Below, piece after piece: positions 1 through 8,684 of a stretch of 54,028 bases of DNA. Every line of letters begins with the position of its first letter. Position 1 is the stretch's first letter. The stretch is from Paramesorhizobium salinisoli (GTDB lineage Bacteria > Pseudomonadota > Alphaproteobacteria > Rhizobiales > Rhizobiaceae), in assembly GCF_003335045.1 (NCBI RefSeq), contig NZ_QOZG01000015.1, positions 1 through 54,028 on the forward strand, given 5' to 3'. The notes beneath the pieces were generated by a model. That model had not been told where the DNA came from, did not search any database, and saw only the letters and a program-made list of their open reading frames with translations. The translations under genes were made by a program, and so were the position numbers.

Positions 1-269
1 TCGTCATCATGGACAATCTGCCAGCACACAAGGCAGAAGGCGTACGGCATGCAATCGAAGGTGCAGGATGCTGCTTGCTTTATCTCCCGCCCTACAGCCC
101 AGACTTCAACCCCATCGAGAACGCCTTTGCCAAGCTCAAGGCTGTCTTGCGCCCCAAAGCTGAGCGAACGGTCGAGGGCTTATGGAATACCGTCGGCCAG
201 ATCGTCACACTGTTCGAGCCGCAGGAATGCGCCAACTACTTCAAATCATGCGGATATGACCCCGAGTAA
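1..269 (+). CDS. IS630-family transposase, C-terminal part (cut by window start)
   Basis: The frame is open from the first bases of the window and ends at a TAA at 267-269. The readable protein starts VIMDNLPAHK and contains LPPYSPDFNPIEN, the last part of the DDE catalytic core of IS630/Tc1-type transposases; the glutamate of NPIEN is the third catalytic acid. About 89 residues are visible of a family length near 340, so the 5' part lies outside the window or is lost. The rest of the fragment (LKAVLR and a helical tail) is also usual for the family. No terminal inverted repeat could be recognised after the stop. It marks the left end of the window as mobile-element territory. Confidence 0.85.
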   Translation, partial: VIMDNLPAHKAEGVRHAIEGAGCCLLYLPPYSPDFNPIENAFAKLKAVLRPKAERTVEGLWNTVGQIVTLFEPQECANYFKSCGYDPE

Positions 270-530
270 AGTGGACGCGCTCTAGGCGCACGAAGGGCGG
301 CAAGAGTTGCGCTCGTCATTACTTCCCACCGATCGCGATTTCGGATGCCACGCAGTGACCGCTGAAGGATCATCTGTCTTGGCGCTGAAAGTTCGCATTC
401 AAAGGGCCAGATACAGCAGGGAAGGGAATTGCTATCGGCGAGCCGGTGACGTCGAGTTGAATTGCGATTTGCAACATTGATGGCGGATTGCCATTCTTGA
501 TGGGCTGGACAACGGGAATTCGGCTCGGTA

Positions 531-571
531 TGAGCATGTAACTGTATAACATTATGGTGGTTACATGCTCA
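531..571. promoter_or_regulatory. 12-bp perfect inverted repeat with 17-bp spacer overlapping the start of the ABC operon
   Basis: TGAGCATGTAAC at 531-542 is the exact reverse complement of GTTACATGCTCA at 560-571. The right arm covers the ATG at 565. The spacer holds a -10-like TATAAC (545-550) and a stretch resembling part of an alphaproteobacterial Zur-type box (TATAACATTA). The long spacer is reminiscent of NikR operators, which have two half-sites about 16 bp apart, but the half-site sequence is not the E. coli one. Its position suggests repression of the importer downstream. The regulator is not identified; a stem in the mRNA hiding the start codon is the other reading. Confidence 0.45.
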
Positions 572-2085
572 ACAAACTTATCGCTGTTTCGGTAGCGCTC
601 CTCCTGCTCGGACCCTTTCCCGCACACGCCGCCGGTGGCGATGTTGTCGACATCGTTGCCCCCTTCGAGATCACGGGCCTCGATCCGGCAAAGTCAGGCG
701 ATATTTTCCAGCGCATGGGCATTGTCGAGACGCTGGTCGGAGCCGACAAGGATGGCAATCCGCTGCCGGCGCTTGCTAAGGCATGGACCGTATCGGAGGA
801 TGGTAGAACCTGGCGCTTTGCGCTGCAGCCGGACGTCAAATTCCACGATGGCTCGCGGCTAACGGCGGATGCAGTCGCCAAGGCGCTGGAAATCGCGCGC
901 GGCAAACCCGGCCTGTTGAGCAAGGCGCCGATCGAGGCAATTGCCGCCGATGGACCTGACGCCGTGGTCGTCGCTCTCGCGAAGCCCTTCGTGCCGCTCC
1001 TTGCCTTCCTCGCGGAAAGTCGGGCCCAGATTCTCGCACCGGCGGCTTATGAGGGTTTGAATGTGAAGGCAATCATCGGCAGCGGTCCGTTCAAGCTGAC
1101 GACGTTGGAGGCCCCGCAGAGCCTGTCGGTCGAGCGGTACGGCGACTATTGGGGCGCGAGGCCCGAAATCCAGAAAGCCCGATACCTCTCGGTAGGCCGT
1201 GCCGAAACGAGGGCATTGATGGCGGAAAGCGGTGACGCCGATTATGTCTTCAACCTCGATCCAGCCAGCCGCACGCGGCTTGCGAAGAACGACGCCGTAA
1301 ACCTTCTCTCGGTTTCGATTCCCCGCAGCGTTCTGCTAAAGGTGAATGCCGGCCACGAATTTCTGAAAGATGTGCGGGCGCGCGAAGCGCTTAGTCTTGC
1401 GATCGACCGTGAAGGCCTTGCCGTTGCGATCCTCCGCTATCCGGCTGCCGCCACCCAACTCTTCCCGCCAAGCCTTGCCATCTGGCACGACCGAAATCTG
1501 GCGCCTCTGTCCTATGACGTGGATCAGGCCAAGGCCAAGCTTGCCGAACTGGGCTGGACACCCGGCGCCGATGGCATTCTCGAAAGGGACGGCAAACGTT
1601 TCGCCCTCACGCTCACCACCTATCCAGACAGGCCGGAATTGCCCCTCATCGCGGCTGTCCTGCAGGACATGCTGAAGGAAGCAGGAATCGATCTGACGAT
1701 CAATTCCACCAATTCCAGTGAAATTCCAGCCAAGCACCAGGATGGCAGCCTCGAACTTGCGTTGATGGCGCGCAATTTTGCTCTTGTGCCCGATCCGATC
1801 GGCACCATGCTCACGGATTATGGCCCGCAAGGCGGGGACTGGGGCGCGATGAACTGGTCCAATCCGGAATTCGAAAGAGCGCTCGATGATTTGACGCGGA
1901 CCGCTGATCCGGCGGCCGGTGAAGCACTGCGCCGCAAGGCAGTCGAGGCCGTTCAGGCCGACCTGCCGGTCATCCCGATCGCCTGGTATCAGCAAACCGT
2001 GGCGGTATCGCCGAAGCTGGAGGGCGCTACGATCGATCCCTTCGAACGCAGCTTCGGTCTTGAAACCATGCGGTGGCCAAAATGA
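565..2085 (+). CDS. ABC transporter substrate-binding protein, peptide/nickel (SBP_bac_5) family
   Basis: This 506-residue periplasmic binding protein has a signal peptide (MLNKLIAVSVALLLLGPFPAHA, cut after AHA). The family features are visible: ETLVGADKDGNPLPALAKAW near the N-terminus, the WRFALQPDVKFHDGSRLTAD strand-helix region, GSGPFKL in the middle and VRAREALSLAIDRE further on. Members bind di- or oligopeptides, nickel complexes or metallophores and deliver them to a two-permease ABC importer. It is the first gene of a four-gene operon: the next gene starts at 2073 inside its 3' end. A TGGTGG just before the ATG may be the ribosome site. The ligand cannot be told from sequence. The long dyad at the start codon makes metal-controlled expression worth considering. 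Confidence 0.85.
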   Translation: MLNKLIAVSVALLLLGPFPAHAAGGDVVDIVAPFEITGLDPAKSGDIFQRMGIVETLVGADKDGNPLPALAKAWTVSEDGRTWRFALQPDVKFHDGSRLTADAVAKALEIARGKPGLLSKAPIEAIAADGPDAVVVALAKPFVPLLAFLAESRAQILAPAAYEGLNVKAIIGSGPFKLTTLEAPQSLSVERYGDYWGARPEIQKARYLSVGRAETRALMAESGDADYVFNLDPASRTRLAKNDAVNLLSVSIPRSVLLKVNAGHEFLKDVRAREALSLAIDREGLAVAILRYPAAATQLFPPSLAIWHDRNLAPLSYDVDQAKAKLAELGWTPGADGILERDGKRFALTLTTYPDRPELPLIAAVLQDMLKEAGIDLTINSTNSSEIPAKHQDGSLELALMARNFALVPDPIGTMLTDYGPQGGDWGAMNWSNPEFERALDDLTRTADPAAGEALRRKAVEAVQADLPVIPIAWYQQTVAVSPKLEGATIDPFERSFGLETMRWPK

Positions 2086-3017
2086 TCAAGGCGATCCTCA
2101 GCCGCCTGTTGCAGGCGGTTCTGGTCGCACTGCTGGTGGGGCTTCTGACTTTCGCGATGGCATGGTTGCTGCCCGGCGATGTCGCCTATCGTATCGCAGC
2201 AGGCCGCTATGGTTATGATCTTGTCGACACCGCAGCTGCGGCAAAGGTCGCAGCCGAGCTCAATCTCGACCAGTCGGCCCTGACAGGCCTGGGCTGGTGG
2301 TTTTTCGACCTGATTCGCCTCGATCTCGGCGCATCGCTGATCACTGGTGCTCCAGTCATTGAGGCAATCGGCCGCCATCTCGGTCATACGCTGAAACTTT
2401 CAATCGCAGCGATTTTGCTGTCGCTGCTGATCGGCCCGCCGCTTGGCATTCTCGCCGGTCTGCATCCCGGCGGATGGCTCGACCGCAGCCTTATGCTGGT
2501 ATCGACCGCGCTGCGGGCACTGCCGCAATTTGTCGTCGGGCTTGGCCTGATCATCATCTTCGGCCTGACGCTCAAGCTTCTGCCGACGGCTGGTCATGAT
2601 CATGGCAGTCATCTGATCCTGCCGGCGCTGACGCTGGCGCTGAGCCTTGCGGCAGTGTCCAACCGCGTGGCGCGCGACGCCATGGTCGCTGTTTCACGCG
2701 CTCCCTATTATGCCTTTGGCCGAACCAAGGGACTGAGCGAATGGCAGGTGTTTTCCCGCCATGGTCTGCGCAATGTCGCGGTTCCGATCGTCACCTATCT
2801 CGGCATCCAGTTCGTCTCTCTGGTCGAGGGCGTGGTCGTCGTGGAAACACTGTTTGCCTGGCCGGGCATTGGCCATGCACTCGTCCACGCCATATTCGGT
2901 CGGGATGTGCCGATGATCCAGGGAGCCGCGCTTGTGATGGGGCTGATGTTCGTTGCCCTCAATGCCCTGGTCGACACGCTTTGCCATCTGATCGATCCGC
3001 GGAGACGTGCAGCATGA
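2073..3017 (+). CDS. ABC transporter permease, DppB/NikB type
   Basis: This 314-residue inner-membrane permease starts MAKMIKAILSRLLQAVLVALLVGLLTFAMAW, the usual first membrane segment of DppB/NikB proteins. It ends with the conserved LVEGVVVVETLFAWPGIGHALVHAI region. The coupling (EAA-like) loop reads YYAFGRTKGLSEWQVFSRHGLRN and contacts the ATPase. The start overlaps the binding-protein gene by 13 bases and the stop overlaps the next permease, so the four genes are translationally coupled. It forms the transmembrane channel together with the product of 3014-3832. Confidence 0.88.
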   Translation: MAKMIKAILSRLLQAVLVALLVGLLTFAMAWLLPGDVAYRIAAGRYGYDLVDTAAAAKVAAELNLDQSALTGLGWWFFDLIRLDLGASLITGAPVIEAIGRHLGHTLKLSIAAILLSLLIGPPLGILAGLHPGGWLDRSLMLVSTALRALPQFVVGLGLIIIFGLTLKLLPTAGHDHGSHLILPALTLALSLAAVSNRVARDAMVAVSRAPYYAFGRTKGLSEWQVFSRHGLRNVAVPIVTYLGIQFVSLVEGVVVVETLFAWPGIGHALVHAIFGRDVPMIQGAALVMGLMFVALNALVDTLCHLIDPRRRAA

Positions 3018-3832
3018 CGGCGTTTGACTATATCACTCCACGCCCGGTGCGCTGGCCGGCCCGCCGTGTATCGGGCATCGCCATCCTCATGGCGCTTCTG
3101 GCCTTCGCTTTTCTGCCGCTGGTGCTGGGCGCACCGGATCCATTGAAACAGACGCTACGGCTCACGCTCCAGCCGCCGGGCGCTGCCGATTGGTTTGGTT
3201 ATGACCATCTCGGCCGCTCGATGTATGCCCGTCTGACGGCCGCACTCCGGCTGTCGCTGGGGCTCGCCTCGCTTTCGGTGATCACGGCCATGATCCCCGG
3301 CCTCTTGCTCGGGATTCTTGCCGCATGGCGCGGCGGGTTGATCGATCGGGTGGTGTCCGGCCTTTCAGACACTTTCCTTGCACTTCCCGGCCTGCTTCTC
3401 GTGCTGATGCTGACCGCTATCGTGCCGGACAATGCGGCGATGCTTTATATCGGCATCTCGCTGGTCCTGTGGGTCGAGTATTTCCGCATCACCCGCGCGC
3501 TGGCGCGTCCCTTGCTGAATGCCCCTGCTGTCCAGGCATCGCAGCTTCTGGGTTTCGGACCGGCCTATATTATCCGCCGGCATTTATGGCCGGAGATCGC
3601 GCCGATGCTGCTCACGATAGGCGCCTATGGCGCCGCAAGCGCGATTATGGCGATTGCAGCCCTTGGCTTCGTCAGTGTCGGGGTGCGGCCGCCGACGCCC
3701 GAACTCGGCTCGATGATGATCGAACTGCTCCCCTATTATGAAGAGGCTCCCCATGCGTTGCTGCAGCCGATCGCGGTCATCTTCCTGCTGGTGCTCGCCC
3801 TGCAACTCATCGCCAGGAAAGACAAGCCATGA
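3014..3832 (+). CDS. ABC transporter permease, DppC/NikC type
   Basis: The ATG at 3014 overlaps the stop of the upstream permease (ATGA), which decides the start although the frame is open much further upstream. The 272-residue product begins with a short cytoplasmic tail and a first membrane helix (IAILMALLAFAFLPLVLG). It then has the DppC/NikC hallmark DWFGYDHLGRSMYARL and a coupling loop around APAVQASQLLGFGPAYIIRRH. It ends with helices containing IMAIAALGFVSVGVRPPTPELG. It is the second membrane subunit of the importer and overlaps the ATPase gene by four bases. Confidence 0.88.
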   Translation: MTAFDYITPRPVRWPARRVSGIAILMALLAFAFLPLVLGAPDPLKQTLRLTLQPPGAADWFGYDHLGRSMYARLTAALRLSLGLASLSVITAMIPGLLLGILAAWRGGLIDRVVSGLSDTFLALPGLLLVLMLTAIVPDNAAMLYIGISLVLWVEYFRITRALARPLLNAPAVQASQLLGFGPAYIIRRHLWPEIAPMLLTIGAYGAASAIMAIAALGFVSVGVRPPTPELGSMMIELLPYYEEAPHALLQPIAVIFLLVLALQLIARKDKP

Positions 3833-5256
3833 CCCCGCTCCTGACAGTCGAGAATGCAACGGTCGAGAGTGCCACAGGCAGGATCGTCGCTCCGGTATCG
3901 CTAACGCTTCAGGCTGGACGCCCCTTCACCATTCTGGGTGAAACAGGTTCCGGCAAAAGCCTGTTCGCCCAGGCGATCATGGGCCTTTTGCCGGTCGGAC
4001 TGACAGCCTCGGGCCGCGTTATCATTGATGGACAGGTGCTCGATCTGGCTGATCCCGCCAGCCATAGACCGCTTTGGGGGCGTCAGGTCGGTATCCTGCC
4101 GCAGGAACCCTGGCTGGCGCTCGACCCGACCATGCGGGTTGCCAGGCAGGTCGCGGACGGTCATCGATTCATCCGGCGGCTGGAAGCGGCGGCTGCGATG
4201 AAGGCTGCCGCGGATGATCTGACAGCCCTCGGCGTTGCCGGCGCGGGCCGAAAACTGCCGGGGGAACTCTCGGGCGGCATGGCACAGCGCGTGGCCTTTG
4301 CCGCGGCACGGGCGGGCGGCGCCCGCATTATCATCGCCGATGAGCCAACCAAGGGTCTGGATGTCGCCCGCCGCGACGAGGTCATCGCGCTCCTGATGAA
4401 GGAAGTCGAGGCCGGCGGCGCGGTTCTGACGATCACCCATGATCTGGCGCTCGCACGCCAGATGGGCGGCGATTTCGCGGTGATGTTCGACGGGTCGATC
4501 GTCGAACAGGGCGAGGCGGATATGGTGCTTTCCGCCCCCTCGCATGATTACACCAAGCAGCTGATTGCGGCTGATCCGGAAAATTGGAATGAACGGAAAG
4601 TGCCCGCAGGCAAGCGGGACGATATCGTGCTCGTCGCTGAAGATCTGGCCAAGGCACGGGGAGGGCGATTGCTTTTTTCCGGTCAGGGTCTTCGTCTGCA
4701 TAAGGGCGAGATCGTTGGCGTCACGGGAGCGAGTGGATCAGGCAAGAGTTCGCTGGGCGATATACTGCTCGGTCTTCTGAAGCCCGATGCGGGGACGGTC
4801 GCCCGGGCGCTCGGCGTAGCGCCGGTCCGCTATCAGAAAATCTACCAGGACCCTCCGTCTGCCTTTCCAGGCAGGATTACCATCGGCGCTAATGTGTCCG
4901 ATCTCGTACATCTGCATCGGCTGGACGTCGGCCGCATCGCTCCGCTGATGAAGCGTCTAAAGCTGGCGCCCGAACTCCTCCACCGTTTGCCGACCGAAGT
5001 TTCGGGTGGGGAATTGCAGCGTTTTGCTCTGCTTCGGGTTCTGTTGCTTGATCCGGTCTTCCTGTTTGCGGACGAGCCGACGTCCCGCCTGGATCTCATC
5101 ACCCAACAGGAGACGATCGAGCTTCTGGTGGAACTAGCGCGCGAACAGGATTGTGCTGTGTTGATCGTCAGCCATGATACGGCATTGATCGAGAAAACCT
5201 GCGACAGGCGCATCGAGATTGGTGAAAAAGGAGGCGCAGAAGCCTCCGTCGCCTGA
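3829..5256 (+). CDS. ABC transporter ATPase with two fused nucleotide-binding domains (DppDF/NikDE type)
   Basis: This 475-residue protein carries both ATPases of the importer. Domain 1 has Walker A GETGSGKS (about residue 41), signature LSGGMAQRVAF, Walker B IIIADEPTKGLD and switch ITHD. Domain 2 has GASGSGKSS (about 301), VSGGELQRFALLR, FLFADEPTSRLD and VSHD. Separate DppD and DppF proteins add up to more than 600 residues, so each domain is short and the C-terminal oligopeptide-binding extensions seem to be missing. ATG at 3829 overlaps the preceding stop. All catalytic motifs are present, so the importer appears functional. It closes the operon. Confidence 0.85.
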   Translation: MTPLLTVENATVESATGRIVAPVSLTLQAGRPFTILGETGSGKSLFAQAIMGLLPVGLTASGRVIIDGQVLDLADPASHRPLWGRQVGILPQEPWLALDPTMRVARQVADGHRFIRRLEAAAAMKAAADDLTALGVAGAGRKLPGELSGGMAQRVAFAAARAGGARIIIADEPTKGLDVARRDEVIALLMKEVEAGGAVLTITHDLALARQMGGDFAVMFDGSIVEQGEADMVLSAPSHDYTKQLIAADPENWNERKVPAGKRDDIVLVAEDLAKARGGRLLFSGQGLRLHKGEIVGVTGASGSGKSSLGDILLGLLKPDAGTVARALGVAPVRYQKIYQDPPSAFPGRITIGANVSDLVHLHRLDVGRIAPLMKRLKLAPELLHRLPTEVSGGELQRFALLRVLLLDPVFLFADEPTSRLDLITQQETIELLVELAREQDCAVLIVSHDTALIEKTCDRRIEIGEKGGAEASVA

Positions 5257-5397
5257 CCCATGTCTGAAGGACGACTGCCATTTCCAGCGCTACCTGCCGC
5301 CATGGCAAGACAGACCCGTTCGCATGCCTCGCAAAGCTTGAAGCTTTAGGTCAACGCTGTGGGCTCAGGTCCGCGAAGTGAGCGGCCCTTTCGCAAT

Positions 5398-6882
5398 TCA
5401 ATGGCCGAACGCCCGCTCCAACGCGGCCGGATCGTTGTGAACGGCGAACTTGTCCATGATCGTGGCACTGGCTTCGTTTATGCCGACCACCTCGGTTTCC
5501 ACGCCGGCCCTCCGGAATTTCAAAACCGCTCTGTCGACCGCGCCGACGCCGGTCAGGTCCCAGATATGGGCGTGGGAGACATCGATGCGGACGTAGTCCA
5601 AGCCTTCGCCAAAGTCGAAAGCCTCAAGGAATTCGTCCGCTGTGGCAAAAAACAGTTGGCCCGCAACGGTATATGTGCGCGTACGCCCGTCTGCCGACAA
5701 TTGCGAGCTGACCCGGAAGATCTGCGCGACCTTCCAGGCGAAAAAGATCCCGGAAAGCAGCACGCCGACGCCGACGCCAAGGGCCAGATTGTGAGTGCCG
5801 ACGACGGTGATCACCGTTGCGAGCATCACGATGCTGGAACGGCGTGGGTGCTTGCGAAGGTCGTTGAGCGAGGACCAGGAAAAAGTGCCTATCGAAACCA
5901 TGATCATGATGGCGACCAGTGCGGGCATCGGGATGACGCGTACCCAGTCATTGAGCAGGAGAAGAAGCACGAGAAGGAAAGCGCCCGCGACAAAGGCGGA
6001 AAGGCGCCCGCGCCCACCTGATTTTATGTTGATGACCGACTGTCCGATCATGGCGCAGCCCGCCATGCCGCCGAGGAAGCCAGTGAAGAAATTGGCAATG
6101 CCCTGGCCGACGCATTCGCGGTTCTTGTCGCTCTTTGTGTCGGTCATCTGATCGACGATCGAGGCTGTCAGCAGGCTTTCCAGAAGGCCGACGGCCGCCA
6201 CTCCGACCGAATAGGGCAGGATGATCCAGAGCGTCTCCCACGTGAGGGGCACGTTCGGGATGAGGAAGGTGGGCAGGCTGGAGGGCAGTTCGCCCAGGTC
6301 GCCGACCGTGCGCACATCGAGGCCGAGCGCGAGCGTTGCGGCGGTCAGCACGACGATACAGACCAGCGGAGAAGGCACCGCTTTGGTGATACGGGGAAAC
6401 AAATAGATGATGGCGAGGCCCGCCGCGATCATGGCGTAGGTTTCCCACGGCATCCCGATCAGTTCAGGCAATTGGGCCATGAAGATGAGGATGGCGAGCG
6501 CATTGACGAAACCCGTCAGGACCGAGCGCGATACGAAACGCATAACGTAGCCAAGCCGCGCAAAGCCGGCGAGCACCTGGAGCACGCCCGCCAGGATGGT
6601 CGCGGCCAGCAAATATTGCAGGCCGTGATCCCGAACGAGCGAGACCATGAGCACGGCGGTGGCGGCTGTTGCCGCCGAAATCATCCCCGGCCGCCCACCG
6701 GTGATGGAGATAATGACGGCGATCGAGAAGGACGCATAAAGTCCGACTTTTGGGTCAACGCCGGCGATGATGGAGAAGCCGATTGCTTCAGGTATCAGAG
6801 CGAGAGCGACAACGATGCCGGCGAGCACATCGCCCCGAATGTTGGAAAGCCAGTCACGTCGGAAGGTATCAAGTGAAAACAT
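5398..6882 (-). CDS. SulP-family anion (sulfate/bicarbonate-type) transporter
   Basis: The product has 494 residues from [18 protein letters not shown]. The N-terminal half is the SulP membrane core, with the first-helix signature [17 protein letters not shown], then [16 protein letters not shown] and [14 protein letters not shown]. From about residue 400 there is a STAS domain ([17 protein letters not shown] to the C-terminus), which usually regulates transport. Family members exchange sulfate, bicarbonate or other anions; the substrate is not predictable here. The frame stays open upstream to 7008, but that extension overlaps the promoter and hairpins at 6953-7044 and lacks family sequence, so ATG 6882 is preferred. 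No strong Shine-Dalgarno sequence is seen. Confidence 0.87.
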   Translation of the reverse strand: MFSLDTFRRDWLSNIRGDVLAGIVVALALIPEAIGFSIIAGVDPKVGLYASFSIAVIISITGGRPGMISAATAATAVLMVSLVRDHGLQYLLAATILAGVLQVLAGFARLGYVMRFVSRSVLTGFVNALAILIFMAQLPELIGMPWETYAMIAAGLAIIYLFPRITKAVPSPLVCIVVLTAATLALGLDVRTVGDLGELPSSLPTFLIPNVPLTWETLWIILPYSVGVAAVGLLESLLTASIVDQMTDTKSDKNRECVGQGIANFFTGFLGGMAGCAMIGQSVINIKSGGRGRLSAFVAGAFLLVLLLLLNDWVRVIPMPALVAIMIMVSIGTFSWSSLNDLRKHPRRSSIVMLATVITVVGTHNLALGVGVGVLLSGIFFAWKVAQIFRVSSQLSADGRTRTYTVAGQLFFATADEFLEAFDFGEGLDYVRIDVSHAHIWDLTGVGAVDRAVLKFRRAGVETEVVGINEASATIMDKFAVHNDPAALERAFGH

Positions 6883-7044
6883 CAAGGGGTCCGAAAAGGC
6901 ACAGCAAAGCAGTTCGCCCGGCGGCGACAAGAAACAATGGCTTTGCAGGTTGTCCGGCGGATCGGCGGCCGGAAGAGCCACCCGGGATTGCACCGGGTCC
7001 AGAAACACTGATCGGGCTTATAGCAGATGATTGCTGTGATGCAA
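6883..7044 (-). promoter_or_regulatory. sulP promoter and structured 5' leader
   Basis: On the minus strand TTGCAT (7039-7044) and TATAAG (7017-7022), 16 bases apart, make a good sigma-70 promoter, giving a leader of roughly 125 bases. Two GC-rich stem-loops lie in it: ACCCGG/CCGGGT pairing at 6980-6998 and TCCGGC/GCCGGA at 6953-6973. Structured leaders upstream of sulP-type genes are known in Alphaproteobacteria. I cannot assign this one to a described RNA class by eye. Confidence 0.4.
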
Positions 7045-7134
7045 CACAGGCGTGAGCTGCATGCGTGAACCGATTTGAAACATGTGCCTGTAACCTGCAG
7101 CCGGGTAGGAACGGAGACATATGTTTGAGCGGAA

Positions 7135-7160
7135 AAAACTTAGCAATTTAACTAAGTTTT
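7135..7160. promoter_or_regulatory. Inverted repeat upstream of the ArsR-type regulator (likely operator)
   Basis: AAAACTTAG at 7135-7143 pairs with CTAAGTTTT at 7152-7160 across 8 bases. A second, shorter dyad (TTAGC/GCTAA, 7190-7205) sits over the start codon of the regulator and shares the TTAG core. Two related dyads just before an ArsR gene suggest autoregulation. Confidence 0.5.
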
Positions 7161-7197
7161 CAATTGCACTGCCGTCAATCGGGTGATAGTTAGCATT

Positions 7198-7539
7198 ATG
7201 GCTAAGCATGATCCCGATCTCTCGCAGCTCTTCCACGCTCTGGCTGACCCGACCCGCCGGTCGATCCTGACGCGTCTCGCCGAAGAACCCGCGCGGGTGA
7301 CGGATTTGGCTGCCCCCACGGGATTGCGTCTGCCTACTGTGATGCGACACCTTTCCGTGCTGGAGGAGGCGGGGTTGATCTCCACCTCCAAAGACGGGCG
7401 GATACGTACCTGCGCCGTCGTACCCGAGGCTCTGGACCCGGTGCGGACATGGCTCGATGAACAGCGGGTCATCTGGGAGGCTCGGCTTGATCGGTTGGAC
7501 GCATTTGTGATGAACGTGATGAAGGAACGCGCAGAATGA
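7198..7539 (+). CDS. ArsR-family winged-helix transcriptional regulator
   Basis: This 113-residue protein is one winged helix-turn-helix domain (LSQLFHALADPTRRSILTRL to LEEAGLISTSKDGRIRTC). The recognition helix is within LRLPTVMRHLSVLEEAG. It lacks an obvious CxC metal site near helix 3, so it is probably not an arsenic sensor. It belongs to the type commonly paired with SRPBCC (AHSA1) proteins, as here. ATG 7198 is preferred over an upstream GTG at 7183 because the family homology begins just after it. Its stop overlaps the next start (ATGA at 7536-7539), so regulator and SRPBCC protein are co-expressed. Confidence 0.85.
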   Translation: MAKHDPDLSQLFHALADPTRRSILTRLAEEPARVTDLAAPTGLRLPTVMRHLSVLEEAGLISTSKDGRIRTCAVVPEALDPVRTWLDEQRVIWEARLDRLDAFVMNVMKERAE

Positions 7540-8462
7540 CACTGAACCTGAATTCAGACAGCACGACCCCTACGGCGCCGGATGATAGGAGCGACCGTTT
7601 TGCGACGCTGACTTTCGAGCGCGACGTGGCCGCGCCCTTGTCGGTGCTTTGGCAGGCCTGGACGGTTCCCGCCGCGCGGGCGGTCTGGTCTGCTCCCACG
7701 CCTTCCGTGACTGTGGAGTTTCTGGAAGCCGATACCAGGGTGGGTGGACGCGAGGTATCGCTCTGCAAGGTAAAGGGTCAGCCAGACATCCGTTGCGAGA
7801 ATGGTTGGCTTGAGTTGCAGACGGCGGCGCGCAGCGTGAACTATGAGGTGGTCTCGTCCCGTGGAGTGACGCAATCGGCGGCGCTGGTAACCGCCGATTT
7901 TTCAGGCGAGGACGAGCGCAGCCGGCTGGTCGTGACGGTACAGCTTTCCTCGTTGGCCGGGGAGATGGAAGCGGGTTACCGGCGGGGCTTCGGAGCGGGA
8001 CTGGACAATCTTGCAGCCGTGGCTGAGCGGACCATGGTGCTGCAGCGCGTGATACGGGCTCCGAGAACCATGGTCTGGAGCGCGTGGATGAACCCTGAGA
8101 CGCTGCCGCAATGGTGGGGACCGGACGGGTTCTCCTGTCGGACGAAGAGGATAGACCTGCAAACGGGGGGCGAATGGGTCTTCGATATGATTGCGCCTGA
8201 CGGCACGGTTTTCCCGAACCACCATCTCTATTATGAAGTCCGTCCCGAGGAGAGGATCGGCTATACCCTGCATTCGGGCGAGAACGGGCCTAAACATGCC
8301 GACGCCTGGGCCTTGTTCGAGGATCAGGACGGGGCAACGAAGGTAACGCTCGGCATGGTGTTCAGCACGGCCGCTGAGTTCCAGGAGGCGAAGGGCTTCG
8401 GCGCCTTGGAACTGGGACTGCAAACTCTGGGCAAACTGGAACGCTTCGTCGTGTCCCGCTGA
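7536..8462 (+). CDS. Tandem SRPBCC (AHSA1/START-like) domain protein
   Basis: This 308-residue protein has two SRPBCC domains. The first, about residues 20-155, begins FATLTFERDVAAPLSVLWQAWTVPAA and contains EFLEADTRVGGREVSLCK. The second, about 165-305, begins MVLQRVIRAPRTMVWSAWMNPETLPQWWGPDGF, the classical AHSA1 opening. Such proteins bind hydrophobic ligands or act as co-chaperones, and many have no known role. Domain 1 is the more diverged. It is translationally coupled to the ArsR-family regulator that probably controls it. Typical AHSA1 proteins are about 150 residues long, so this is a fusion of two. Confidence 0.8.
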   Translation: MTLNLNSDSTTPTAPDDRSDRFATLTFERDVAAPLSVLWQAWTVPAARAVWSAPTPSVTVEFLEADTRVGGREVSLCKVKGQPDIRCENGWLELQTAARSVNYEVVSSRGVTQSAALVTADFSGEDERSRLVVTVQLSSLAGEMEAGYRRGFGAGLDNLAAVAERTMVLQRVIRAPRTMVWSAWMNPETLPQWWGPDGFSCRTKRIDLQTGGEWVFDMIAPDGTVFPNHHLYYEVRPEERIGYTLHSGENGPKHADAWALFEDQDGATKVTLGMVFSTAAEFQEAKGFGALELGLQTLGKLERFVVSR

Positions 8463-8490
8463 AATGCCGTGACATCTCCGCGGCTGAATT

Positions 8491-8575
8491 AGGGCCTGTG
8501 TGCGAAGTTCTCATCCATGTGGGGCCCATCCTCATCGGTGATGGCATCCGCCTCTTCAGTCAGAAGGTTCATGGA
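8491..8575 (+). pseudogene. Remnant of a RibD_C/dihydrofolate-reductase-like gene (C-terminal scrap)
   Basis: One frame reads VCEVLIHVGPILIGDGIRLFS, which matches the C-terminal strand-loop of RibD_C reductases (compare DEYHFGINPVILGKGSPLF in the intact gene that follows). No start or N-terminal domain is present. The scrap lies between the SRPBCC gene and an intact RibD_C gene, so it is either a decayed duplicate or what remains of an older copy. Confidence 0.55.
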
Positions 8576-8684
8576 GCAGTTCAGGCTGGAAAAAGACCGA
8601 GGTCTCGAAGCGGGCAGATCATCAACATGCGCTTCCGTTTTGCAGGCCGGGAATTCACAAAGGGATACACGACGAGGAGGTTCT

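Noticed and set aside
5333-5347. AAAGCTT-G-AAGCTTT hairpin as terminator of the first ABC operon
   Set aside because: The loop is a single base and no T-run follows, so it is not a credible intrinsic terminator.
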